Below are positions 11,689 through 22,323 of a stretch of DNA of 64,000 nt, piece after piece. Each line of letters begins with the position of its first letter. The stretch's first letter is position 1. The stretch spans positions 186,001 to 250,000 of the forward strand of contig CBFFRP010000357.1 of the NCBI GenBank assembly GCA_965644295.1, in the 5' to 3' direction. The translations under genes were made by a program, and so were the position numbers. The stretch comes from Paraphysomonas bandaiensis. Taxonomy: Eukaryota; Chrysophyceae. The notes under the pieces were generated by a model, which saw only the letters and a program-made list of their open reading frames with translations, was not told the DNA's origin and did not search any database.

Positions 11689-13691
11689 ATGAAGATGAAG
11701 TTACATCGTTGTCGGAATAAGTAGGAATAGAGTCATAGCCCTTCCTCCGGCGAAGTGGTGAGGACTGTGTTCCATTTTTTGATAGAAAAAACACAGAAAC
11801 AGCCCCGACAATAATTCCTACGATGATTGAAGATTATAAAACATTTAGATATAGAAATATTAACACACCGGCGCAAAGTACTACCACAATTTGTGGTAGG
11901 TAGTCCTGCCAGCGAGGCGGGGTTAGTATGAAGGGCAAACCATTGATTTCGTACAACATAGATCCCAGAGCCCATCCCACCTGCATAGCTGTTTAAACAG
12001 AATCGACCAGCAAGATGGTATCAACAAGTGACCTTGTGTCCATTTATTTCGTCTACAACCTTGAATGTCTGGTTATTCGTAAAACCATATCCATCTATAT
12101 TCATACACAAAACATCATAACTGACTGTTCAAATAGAAGTATCTACACCTACCCTCAAGAAGGACAGTAATGTAGCTACTCAAAAAGCAATAGTAAGGAA
12201 CGAGGTCACTTCTCTGCACGGTTGAATTGAGAGTGCCACTATAGTCGATAATATCCTTGTAGTTCATGGCACACACCGATTTAGCACGTTTTTTGAACAT
12301 ATCCAAGGTTCCATAATCGGGCATCTGGAGAAAAACCCAAGGGTACTTATATGTTGCGGAACCTATGAAATGTCCATCTTTAGATGTGGGAAGCGTCGGT
12401 TGGTAGTGGCCACTGATGCTGCATTCGCCATCAAACACTTTATTACAGAACCCATTTAAGTCTTTCTCCATCAGTGGCTTAACACTGTTCACGCAATGAT
12501 CAAACTGATGCCGATGAGATTTATCAGGACCGCTTACGATGAAGGAACTATCGTAACCGGCAAAAGACTCCTCATACCCCGCATAAAAGCAGTCATTTAC
12601 CATACGCCGCGCAGAAGAGTTTGTAGACAGTAAGTTACCGACTAACAATTCTAGGTGTCGACGACGGGCTTCAGTATGCCCATACGTCAAAAACGACTTG
12701 GCATATATGTTCCAGTGCCGCTGCGACCCTATTTGAAGTTTGAACAGGCTCTCAGACACGTCCTGTGAGGGAACAAAAAATGATATCTGCGTCGAAGCTC
12801 CACCGAGATCTACAACACCGTATGTGCCGTCAATGGGTCTGTTGACGGCCCCCGATCCATGTGAATTCGGAAGAAGAGTGTCAAAAAGAAAATTAGATGC
12901 AGCCCAGGCATATGCCGCCTCTTCTTCACCAGAAATCACGCGTGCGAAGTCGAATTGAAAGTAAAATGGGCAAAATGATTTGTCCGATAGGATGTCACGG
13001 GTGTAGGCCATTACTTTGGCTCTTTGGCTAACAGGGAGTAGTCGCATCCCGCCTAAAGACATCATCTCTCAATAAATATAACTACACAAAAATGATACAA
13101 CCTGTAGCTTTTACATAGAAGGGGAAACTTTGCCAGTGTTCTTCGTACGGTGCCAGGGTTGTCTTAGCCACGGAAATAAGATGCCCGAAGTATTTTTTAA
13201 GTCCTTGAAGATTATCAGCAAACTTAGCCATGCCTGGGCTTATTCTCTCTGTCGTTTTCTCATCTGATTCGGGGAAGGACAGAGGAGGTGGGGATGTGTC
13301 AAAGACTCGCTACATAAAAAATATGCATCCGTTAAAGAATAACACGAATAGCTGTTCATATCATACTGGCTGCCACGAAAAGATATGCATCCGCGACCCC
13401 TCACTACCTATACGATAAGCATATCATGTTAGATTATAAACTATATGACTCAATGAACTCACCCGCATCGATTAATATGCCTCTGTTGCCGAATACAGGG
13501 TCTATACTAGGAGCCCCTGGATCATCTTATGTACAGTAAAGTACAGGAGAATACAGTCAATGCAATGAAATTAACAACATTGACTTACATATATGATACA
13601 TGTCATTAGGTCGACCCATTCCAACACCAGGCTGTGCTAATGATGGAGATGAATGATAAGATATGAGGAGTATGGCGATATATATAAACAT
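11689..13691 (-). CDS. Ecto-nucleoside triphosphate diphosphohydrolase (GDA1/CD39 apyrase), multi-exon
   Basis: Hydrolyses extracellular or lumenal NTP/NDP. Exon 1 begins MFIYIAILLISYHSSPSLA, a signal peptide or anchor. A second exon gives GNRGILIDAG, which splices to SEGSRMHIFSW: apyrase region 1 (DAGS.GSR). The fourth exon ends YVKAT and joins GGMRLLP (acceptor at 13053), giving the ATAGMRLL-like region 2. The large exon (13052 to about 12150) contains EEEAAYAWAASNFL (region 3), YGVVDLGGASTQISF (region 4), FLTYGH, and SGPDKSHRHQ. Later exons give LLEDGYGFTNNQTFKVVDEINGHK and VGWALGSMLYEINGLPF (region 5). A C-terminal membrane helix (VVVLCAG/GIIVGAVSVFFL) precedes a short tail. This is the type I/II double-anchored topology of cell-surface E-NTPDases. 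The final codons are uncertain by a few tens of bases. Confidence 0.87.
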
Positions 13692-14009
13692 TGTAGTAAT
13701 CAGATGATATGGAGACACTATAGGGAGGGATAATACATTGTAATGAGGATGTGAGGTGATGGGAGAGATGGAATGAGTGGTGGAGTGTTCTAATGTATGG
13801 ATTAATAGATAAGTGAGAGAGTTAGTATGATGAGCAGGGAGTAACAGTATGCATGTATACATACATACAGTGCGTATATTCTACTGCAAATACACTGTAC
13901 AAATAGTTCTATATAAGGATATGCCGTAGAATAAATACATACAATGAACTATACGGCGGTGTGCGGTGACGCTAACTCTTGCTTCAAGTTGCACCGATAT
14001 GAAACTCAA

Positions 14010-14050
14010 GTACATACATACATACATACATACATACATACATACATACA

Positions 14051-14080
<30 letters not shown>
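14010..14080. repeat. (TACA)n microsatellite, left part of an array split by a transposon
   Basis: About 18 near-perfect TACA units ending in the TA that abuts the Tc1-like element. Lies 320 bp upstream of the apyrase ATG. The right part is 17556-17718. Confidence 0.9.
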
Positions 14081-14081
<1 letters not shown>

Positions 14082-14278
14082 TGTGAGGGAGAGCGGGTGT
14101 GAAAAAAACTTTTTTTTCTCTCTTCTTCAATCTTCTTTGATCGCGATTACAAAACTTGCTCACCTACATTAAACAGTACCATAAACCCACAATTACCATG
14201 ATAAGCACTGCAAATCAAGGTGATTTCTTCTACAATGTGTTGAAGCAACCTTCTCTCACATGTTTGTCATTCGCAGCA
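14081..14278 (+). repeat. Left terminal inverted repeat (198 bp) of the Tc1-like element
   Basis: Exact reverse complement of 17358-17555, including matched A7/C/T8 homopolymer runs at 14102-14117. Probably holds the transposase binding sites and, by position, the promoter for the inward-facing transposase gene (ATG at 14289). Confidence 0.93.
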
Positions 14279-14288
14279 CCATATTTAC

Positions 14289-15319
14289 ATGTATTCCGAG
14301 GCTTTCCGTCTTTTAATTTTGGATGTGTTTGATCACTCTCTGGAAATCACAAATTCTGTGGCCGCATCACTAGATCATATATACGAGAAATACGATGTGT
14401 CCCAAAGCACAGTTAGAAGGTGGTTGGACAAATATCTGGACACTGGATCAGTTAAACCAGAGTCTTCACACCATTCGCACCACACTGTCATTTCACTCGA
14501 GCATATCAATTTTGTTAAAGAGTTGCTGGCAGAAAATTCAACTTATTCCAACGAAGAATTATGCGAAAAGGTTTTTAATGTGTACGGCGTGGCGTACTTG
14601 GAGCACCAAATGAAGCATGCCATGAACACTGAGGGCTATACCGTAAAAGTTTGTCAAAGAATTTCCCACAACAGAAATGAGGGCTTGAGGCGTTACTATA
14701 AGAATAATTTGGCCCGATCATTGGATGAAATTCCAGCTCGCTGCTATGCTGTTGTGGACGAATCACATCTCCAGCCGGCAGAAGTTCTACGCCGATATGG
14801 GCGTTCACCACATGGCTACCCTGCCTTCGTGAGTGGTGATGTTATAGGCCACTTCAATCCCCAAGTTAGTTGTTGTGCCATTGCTGCAATGTCTATCGAA
14901 GGAGTTTTTGCTGTTACTGTACACGAAGAAAATGTTGATCATAATACATTTCTAGATGCCCTAGAACATGACATCTTTCCCCACATGAACCCTTTTCCTG
15001 GGGATCGCAGTGTGCTGCTCATGGATAATGCTTCGACGCACGTGAAGATAGATATTTATAATATGTGTGCAGAATTCGGCGTGATGGTTGTGTTTCTCCC
15101 CCTTATTCTTATGATTTTTCACCAATTGAACCCGTATTTCATCTTGCCAAAGCGCACATTAGAAAGAAGTGGGGAATTATGTACGCATATAAACCACTTG
15201 CAGCTCAACTACATGAAGCTTTGTGGTCATGCTGTACTGCCGAAACTGCGTGCAATTTATTCAATCGAGTGGATATTACCGTTACTTGGAAAGAACAGTG
15301 CGAAGCCTGTAACTATTGA
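14289..15319 (+). pseudogene. Tc1/mariner DD34E transposase with one apparent frameshift
   Basis: About 343 aa if read through one frameshift. The N-terminus is a helix-turn-helix (YEKYDVSQSTVRRWLDKYLD) with a second DNA-binding half. The DDE_3 catalytic domain follows: first Asp in CYAVVDESHL, second in VLLMDNASTH, third acidic residue in YDFSPIEPV. Thirty-four residues separate the last two, i.e. DD34E. The frame breaks at C5 (15098-15102). Before it the frame reads ..MVVFLP; the continuation PYSYDFSPIEPVFHLAKAHI lies in the next frame and would be in phase if the run were C6. It then runs to a TGA at 15317-15319. All catalytic residues are present, so the break is either a very recent inactivation or a homopolymer error. 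Confidence 0.85.
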
Positions 15320-15673
15320 TCATTTGCAGATTATACTCTATACTCTACTCACTAGTTACTAATATAGATGTACTGATGATTGAATGTGATATGCTTGCTA
15401 CTACTTCGTGATAGAATATGATTAATTATACGCAATAGATTCAAGTAATATTAATAAATCAAAAAAACAAAATTTTGAAAAGTTTGTGGAGAATTTAAAA
15501 TATCAGTTCATACAGTTGCATACTAAGAAGAAAAAAGAAAATCGGTTAGTGAGTCTAAACCTAAATTTCGATGCATCGGAGCGTATGTGTTAAATTCATC
15601 CAAAAATTACCAAGATTCGAAATAAATAATAAATGAGACCCGGCAGATAACGATTGACTGCAATCTGTTCTAT

Positions 15674-17376
15674 TTAGTAAGGGTCGGCAGGATAAGGAAT
15701 TTCATACTCGGCCTCATATGCTATCCACTCACCCCTCTCATCCTTTCGCATTCCTTCTCCCCAGGCAAATCGCTGTTGGCGATAACGCGATGCATAATCA
15801 AAATCCCTGTGGCCGTGGTAATATTCTGGCGGGTAGCCATACAGCATGTGATGCGGATAATGCCGAGGAGCAGATCCCTGTGGGTAATACGGAGGAAGCT
15901 GCTGCTGAAAAGGAAAACCCCCAGTTGGATAAATAGGAGGGGGTATACCCCGTAGGGCGATGGTCCACAGTCTGGTGGAAGGGGAAAAGGGACACCAAAA
16001 GAAGGGCCACTACTTCCAGCAGGGGGAACACCAATTGGGATAGGCCAACCTTGTGCTGGAACACCTGGAGGAGCTGGTAGAGCAGGGGGCGGTGGTGGTG
16101 GCGGGTGTGGTCCTATTCGAACCGACGAGAATATGATATTTTCACGGGCTGCAGGTATTGGCTTATTACCCCCCTTGAGGTCACTATATTTTGGGAAGTC
16201 TTGACCCATCCAATCCAACTTGAGAACCCATGTATCGAGTGTCGGGTCATACTCCAACGGGTCTTCAGCTGCACGTTCTTCACCTTCTAGGGTACTAAAG
16301 TATTCACATAAGTATGTTCTTAACTGCGAGTAGCTCTTTACTTTCTTGCCCTCGGGAAGCTCGAGTAGATCTTTCAATTTGCTATCAGAAATCAAATCTT
16401 TCTTGCTCCAAGCTTTGGCACGACATCGCTCGATATGCAAGCGATTCCTTTGTGCTTCCAAATGACTCGATGTGTCCGCCGCATCATGTTCACTGGCGGT
16501 TGAAAGCTTAAGACCTGATTGACCACCGTGACCAAATCCTCTCTGCTTGCGGATACCACTTTGCATACTTTTTGGAGGATTAAGCTCGAAGAGTCTTTGA
16601 CCCTCTTCACTGCACTCGGTCATGGCTTCTTTCATTGCCGGTGACCAGTACGTGTTCATATCATTTCCTGGACGATGATTCAGGCCAACTTTGAAATATT
16701 TTGAGTGCATGTATTTACAGAGGGGAAGATCATTCTGTTTATGTTTAACAAGCGCAAGGGAAGAATCAACAAAGCTGAGCTGTCTCTGTAGTATCACATC
16801 GTCTGGGCAATTTTGGAACGGGACACCAGCAATCACCACATAGTGGGAAGCGTTTTCCCGACAACACTTCCTATCGTGATCTGTCTGGCGTCTAGTGGGA
16901 AGTAACGGTATGTCCAATTCTCCATCGGGAGGGATCATGTGGAAATTACCAATGATACCAGAACTTGTTGCAGTTCGAACAGTAATACCTCTGCTGAAGT
17001 CTATCCTGAGTTGGTCGTTGAAGTCTGATAGTGGTGGCAATAACTTTTGATTATACGCTTGCCTCGCTACGCCCTCAACGAGTGCATGCAAGAATGCATG
17101 ACCTTTGACACGCCAGATATTACTATCGTCTTCAAAAAGATTACCTCCTGGAATCTAAAAAAAATGTTATATTAAAACATCTTTAGCAGTAATTGCAGTA
17201 ATTCTCACCCAAATCGTTAATTGGTCTGTCGAAGAAGTTAACTCGGACCGATTTACAGAGAATGCCTGTGCTTCCTCTCGAAATTTAGTCAAAGCGACAA
17301 TTTTTACTCGCACCCACAGACCTTCTTCTATTTCAGAGTTTTGGCTGTCTGATGACATGCTGCGAATGACAAACAT
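15674..17376 (-). CDS. Second gene of the Tc1-like element: unrecognised protein with Pro/Gln/Tyr-rich C-terminus
   Basis: Two exons. Exon 1 is 17376-17209 (or from 17358) and ends ..STDQLTIW. A 54-nt intron (17208-17155, GTGAGA..TTTTAG) is followed by exon 2 from 17154 beginning IPGGNLFEDDSNIWRVKGHA. The globular part of about 400 aa has no motif I can name. It has scattered Cys/His (KCCRENASHY, CKYMHSKYF), an SP..KEAM..C motif and a charged C-terminal helix. A PHPPPPPPPALPAPPG tract follows. The frame breaks at a G5/C5 run (15939-15943). With one extra base it continues as a protein-like QQQLPPYYPQGSAPRHYP..YGYPPEYYHG..EIPYPADPY and stops at 15674. About 530-560 aa. It may be a DNA/RNA-binding accessory protein or captured host gene; function unknown. 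Confidence 0.7.
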
Positions 17377-17555
17377 GTGAGAGAAGGTTGCTTCAACACA
17401 TTGTAGAAGAAATCACCTTGATTTGCAGTGCTTATCATGGTAATTGTGGGTTTATGGTACTGTTTAATGTAGGTGAGCAAGTTTTGTAATCGCGATCAAA
17501 GAAGATTGAAGAAGAGAGAAAAAAAAGTTTTTTTCACACCCGCTCTCCCTCACAA
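17358..17555 (-). repeat. Right terminal inverted repeat (198 bp) of the Tc1-like element
   Basis: Mirror copy of 14081-14278. An ATG at 17376 lies inside the repeat, and a second in-frame ATG (MSSDSQ) sits exactly at its inner border, 17358. The repeat therefore also serves as 5' flank of the second gene. Confidence 0.93.
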
Positions 17556-17718
17556 TACATACATACATACATACATACATACATACATACATACATACAT
17601 ACATACACACATACATACATACATACATACATACATACATACATACATACATACATACATACATACATACATACATACATACATACATACATACATACAT
17701 ACATACATACATACATAC
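17556..17718. repeat. (TACA)n microsatellite, right part of the split array
   Basis: About 40 TACA units with one CACA interruption near 17606. Begins with the TA flanking the Tc1-like element and ends 144 bp before the ATG of the 201-aa gene. The MYVC and IHTY ORFs here are translations of the repeat. Confidence 0.92.
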
Positions 17719-17861
17719 CTATATATGTACACCTACAAGAATTCCTACACACATCCAGCATCAGCAGTATCTACACAGCAGTATCTACACACCCATATGC
17801 CACATATAGATGTGGATATACACACTATTATTCCCTTATTTTTGATCAGTATCTTTCAACA

Positions 17862-18467
17862 ATGACAGAAACACAATACAGAACAAAACCAATACTAGAA
17901 CCCCTTCAACCTGTACCTGGTAATGTCTTATTTCCTCCTCGTTCGACTAGTGAATCAGTGTCGTGTTGTTGTAACAGTAATACAAAAAGCATTACATATG
18001 AAACAGATGCAAATGGAATAATGCAGTATAAGATACGTCCTAATAATATGGACACGTTTCTAATGTTACCACCATGTTTGTTTGTTGGTTGTTGTCTTTC
18101 TGTTAGTGCGAATGTTATATTTGATGATAACAATCACACTGTTCGTATATCTAATTGGATGGGATACATGTGTATACCTCCATGTTACTCATACGCGACT
18201 ATATCTTATTATGATATTGCCAACATTGGCTTATTATATACTGGAATAAAGGAGGGAACAGAGCCAAATGAAGTGCCAATTTATGATGTAGTTCTTGTGA
18301 CTCATAAAAGGAAGATGTGGAGAGTAGGAAACCGAAGTTCCTATAATTCAGCTGCGAGTGAAGCAAGCAATTTGCTAAGATTTGTGTTTGGTAGGAGTAA
18401 CCCTGACTATGTACTTCGTGTAGAAACTTTTAAAACCAATTCTTGTTGTTCTTGTTGTGCTTATTAG
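17862..18467 (+). CDS. Conserved-looking 201-aa protein, function unknown
   Basis: Single-exon ORF of complex composition following AT-rich leader. Features: a short Pro-rich N-terminus (ILEPLQPVPGNVLFPPR), a CCC cluster (SVSCCCNSN), a beta-rich middle with a hydrophobic LPPCLFVGCCLSVSANVIF stretch followed by DDNNHTVRISNW, then VPIYDVVLVTHKRKMWRVGN and a C-terminal SCCSCC. The Cys pairs at both ends could be acylation or metal sites. The alternating strands resemble a PH/GRAM-like lipid-binding fold, but this is a guess. It lies just left of the complete hAT element without matching it. Confidence 0.6.
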   Translation: MTETQYRTKPILEPLQPVPGNVLFPPRSTSESVSCCCNSNTKSITYETDANGIMQYKIRPNNMDTFLMLPPCLFVGCCLSVSANVIFDDNNHTVRISNWMGYMCIPPCYSYATISYYDIANIGLLYTGIKEGTEPNEVPIYDVVLVTHKRKMWRVGNRSSYNSAASEASNLLRFVFGRSNPDYVLRVETFKTNSCCSCCAY

Positions 18468-18642
18468 TATATATCGCATGACAACGATTTTGTAAGAGAT
18501 GCTGTAGTTGAATCACGCATCGGAAAATATTATTATTGTTGGCCAATGATGGTAATGAAACTAAGGTAATTGCTATTTATTTTTAGATTTTTCTTGTTGC
18601 GAGGGTTGCTAGACAAAACCAAATGAGAGGTGTACTGCTACC

Positions 18643-20398
18643 CAGGGATAGGGAACAATATATTGTATTGCAATATATTGTACAATATATTGCAATATAT
18701 TGTAAAATATATTGATTGGTGGACTGGTCAAATATTCCATCAATAGTGTTTCTGTTAATAGAGCTCACAATACTATTGCAATATATTGCAATCAATATTA
18801 TGATAGTCATATAAGAGAAGATCCTCAACTGTATGGTGCAAAATATACGCCTCTGTATACAAATATCCGGAAAATAAGAAAAAAAGCCTATTTTTGATGT
18901 TATTTTCTATTTTTTATGTATCGCCAGCTCAAACAGCACTCTACACCTCTCCACATGTATGTACAGTACTTCTCTTAATATAGTATATATATCCTATAGT
19001 GACAAGAAGAGACAACTGAATGATGAGTGCATACAAGAGTAGGGACATTTACCGCTGTTTTTGGAGTCCGGTCGAAGGTGTCCCGAACAAACACGAGTGT
19101 AAAATCTGCGGACGTAAACGACAACAGAATATTCGGAATGGATACAACAATCTAAAGGATCACACTTTCTCTCATGATGTGTGGGAGGAGACATTGAAGA
19201 GGTATTTACGGGCTGTCTGCACCAATGGTCCCATGGATGCTTTTGTTCTGCAGCCTTCAGACAAGGCGAAAACAATTTATGAGTGGGTGGAGTGGATTGT
19301 CGAGGAAAATCTTCCATTAAATTTCTGTGAGAAGAAATTAACTAGAAATAAGACTTCTTTGGGTAAGATAACTACAAAAACACTGAAAAAATATATGAGA
19401 CTGTTGGAACTGAAGCTACGTGATATGATTAAAGATGCGTATAAAAGATCATGTATTAAAAATTGAAGACTTACCGCTTGCAGTTACTGATATGATTCCT
19501 ACTCCTCGACAGAATACCGAAATAATCGCCCTTGTAGACGACCTGAGGAAGTTTGAAAGCGTCTCGAAATTGCTTCAAACTGGAGGATCAAGTCAAGTGA
19601 ATCTTTATGAATGCCGGAACATATTTGATGGCTTATTGAGGGACTTTAGGCCAAAGTATCCACTATCTGCTTTACAGAAAAACAGTCCCATTGTTAATGA
19701 TCCGAATTTCGAGAATGGAATTGCAAAACTCCAAGCAGGCGAAGAATTGGACTTGACAAGATCTGAGAAAGATGCTGTTAGAATATATCTCCGTTCAGAC
19801 AGTGATTATTGCAACAATACAGAGGATGATGAAGCTGAAGTTGGCTATGCGGAAAAAATTCTTCAATCAGCTCAAAAACTTAAGAAGCGAAAAGTTGAAA
19901 TATCTAAGTACAGGTGCACGAGTCATGTAGTATGTACTTCCAATACGTGTGAACGCCTGTTCAGCGCAGCAAAACTGATTATATCAGTGTTGCGCAAACG
20001 TATGCACCCTACTACACTTAATATGCTGTTGTTTCTGAAAGCTAACCGACAGTTGTGGCCGGATGCAAGCATATTTCAATCAATATTGAATGAATATGGT
20101 GATGATGATGTCACCGATGATGGCTCAGAGGATGAGTATGAGGAAACTTTTAATTAGTTAAGAGTAGTGGGTTTGATTATCAAGTGACCTTAGACCTTAT
20201 AAAATATGGCAAGTACTAAAAATGAAAACTACGGATGTGTTTACTTACTGATTAGTCATACTAATATATTGCAATATATTGTACAATATATTGCAATATA
20301 TTGCAATAGTATTGTAGGGCCGGTTTAAAAAATCCATCAATACTATTGATGGAACGCTACCTAACAATAGTATTGCAATATATTGTTCCCTATCCCTG
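18643..20398 (+). mobile_element. Complete non-autonomous hAT element with 8-bp target-site duplication
   Basis: The terminal repeats start CAGGGATAGGGAACAATATA and end with the reverse complement, ..TTCCCTATCCCTG. The flanking direct repeat ctgctacc occurs at 18635-18642 and 20399-20406, 8 bp as hAT elements make. Subterminal regions carry many copies of the palindromic word CAATATATTG (for example 18660-18720, 20265-20310, 20370-20388), likely transposase-binding sites. It encodes only the N- and C-terminal parts of a transposase (see next entry), so it must be mobilised in trans. Confidence 0.92.
19021..20157 (+). pseudogene. Internally deleted hAT transposase: BED finger plus hATC domain
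   Basis: Two ORFs overlap. The first (19021-19466) has a BED-type zinc finger: HECKICGRKRQ..NGYNNLKDHTFSH. The second (from 19435) has the C-terminal dimerisation domain, TSNTCERLFSAAKLIISVLR followed by MHPTTLNMLLFLKAN, ending in an acidic tail. The RNase H-like DDE core between them is missing and the frame shifts at the join (about 19440). Dimerisation and DNA binding may survive, so a repressor-like product is conceivable. Confidence 0.8.
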
Positions 20399-20406
20399 CT
20401 GCTACC

Positions 20407-21952
20407 TCCCTCGGGGCCTGGTAACTACGAACTACTAACTATTAATGGTGTAGATATAATTATTATGGCATTAAAGGGGAATGTCCCGGCGACTATAATG
20501 GTCATTACTACCTAAGCAGATAATACCGCTCAAAATAGATAGTGTAGTGCTCCCCTAAATTTCTCCTAACTAATAATGATGTACCCCCTAGCCCCCTAGT
20601 AAAGTAAAATTTAAGTATAGTAGCCACCTATGCGGTTCCGCACTTTCAAGAGGTAGGCCAGCCAGAGCACCTCTAGGTACTATATTTAACGACGTCATTA
20701 CTGAACTGCCACAGGATATTAAATGATAGAATATCTTAAAAATAATAAGGCGAACTAATGGTTCATGGGGGCACTTTGCTTAGTTGGTGAGTTTATTAAT
20801 CCAAGCGGAAGTAGGGAGTGCATTATACATGGACATGTAATATACAGAGCGTGTATAAAATATCGCACATATTTTAGAGTGTTAACTCTTATTACAGCAG
20901 CCTGATGAACTGCCCTATCCCAACCGTGTGGCCAAAGTGTAGGCTCGAAGTTTCTTTGATTGTATGGAGCACCCAGTCACTCACACGTTCACCAACTCCC
21001 AACTCACGCGACCATATAGGTCGCGCATATATTTTGTGAAAGCCACCCTACTGTCCCGCCCGTGTTTGCCTTCACAAAGAGTATGCAGAATTTCTCATAA
21101 TTGATGAATTATGTATATAATTCGCACAAATTTAGCAACAGCATGTTCACCTTCTCATCTCTTACCAAAGATTACACGAAGCATGAATCCGGATAGGTCT
21201 AGCATGGCTGAGATACCTTCTCCTCTAAAATATATATGGGTTATACGGATATACCAGTATAGTGTAGACGTGTAGACCTAGCTGTTGCTTGTGTGGCACT
21301 ACACACATTTAGTTACACTCTCAGTAAGGGAATTTCTTCACTCTGCGTGTTTTTTCTTGTAAGCAAATAGAAAGTATCTTCATCACGAGCGGATTCGTAA
21401 AACGTATGTGTATGCTAATTGAGGCTCTCAGCTTTGTGATGTAGATGCCAAAGTAAGTGTGAATATTAATGGTTGAATAATGACTATGTAATGAAATATT
21501 CATCAACATCTAGAGCTTCAGGGTACTCTGTATCCACGCTGTAATGTCGCCAACCTTTGCTTGTATGCTGCTTTCATTCCTGCTTCTGTTCGTTTCTTCT
21601 TATAGTCAGATATAGCATACTATCAGCATTGGAGTCAACAGACACAACCGGCTATCGGCGTATACGGCCACTTCCTCTTCCCCTTTGAGGTAACTCTTCC
21701 TCCCTGTCTGAACATGTCTCACTCATGTTTGCAGTAACTATGGTCGAATATTGATATATGCCACTAACGGCTGTCATGTTCAAGGAGAATAGTAGAGTAT
21801 TCTAACAGTGTTTTACAACTAATAAAGTGGCTATTTCCCTGTAAAATAGTATTTTTATTATATAAAAGTGCCAGTTTTAGTGTGAAGCCAAAAGCTTCAC
21901 AGTGGGGGTTTTTAGATGAGGAAAAAAACCATAGAGCTTCACATATGCAGTC
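20407..21952. other. Long intergenic stretch, nothing recognised
   Basis: No ORF with family features, RNA gene or repeat end could be identified. A TAGGTCGCGCATA palindrome-like patch near 21015 and a TATA-rich segment near 21225 are unremarkable. Confidence 0.4.
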
Positions 21953-22214
21953 CATACATACATACATACATACATACATACATACATACATACATACATA
22001 CATACATACATACATACATACATACATACATACATACATACATACATACATACATACATACATACATACATACATACATACATACATACATACATACATA
22101 CATACATACATACATACATACATACATACATACATACATACATACATACATACATACATACATACATACATACATACATACATACATACATACATACATA
22201 CATACATACATACA
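21953..22214. repeat. (TACA)n microsatellite
   Basis: About 65 uninterrupted units ending 110 bp before the esterase ATG. The absence of interruptions suggests active slippage, and its length may be collapsed in assembly. Confidence 0.95.
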
Positions 22215-22323
22215 GCAGTATATGCACAGCACTGCGTTATATGGATCTGTGTCATTGTTATGGATATTACAACCATATCAACTCCATTCCCTGAACTCAC
22301 GTAACCACCCTCCCTCTTCTATT

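Larger units (their letters stand above)
14081..17555 (+). mobile_element. Two-gene Tc1/mariner-type element with 198-bp terminal inverted repeats
   Basis: A 3,475-bp unit starting TTGTGAGGGAGAGC and ending with its complement, flanked on both sides by TA (14079-14080 and 17556-17557) within a (TACA)n array. The terminal inverted repeats (14081-14278 and 17358-17555) read as identical over all 198 bases, implying recent insertion or conversion. Inside are a DD34E transposase gene (plus strand, starting 11 bp inside the left repeat) and a convergent spliced second gene (minus strand) whose first exon starts in the right repeat. About 350 bp of non-coding AT-rich DNA separates their 3' ends. 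Carrying a long non-transposase gene is unusual for this superfamily. Confidence 0.88.
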
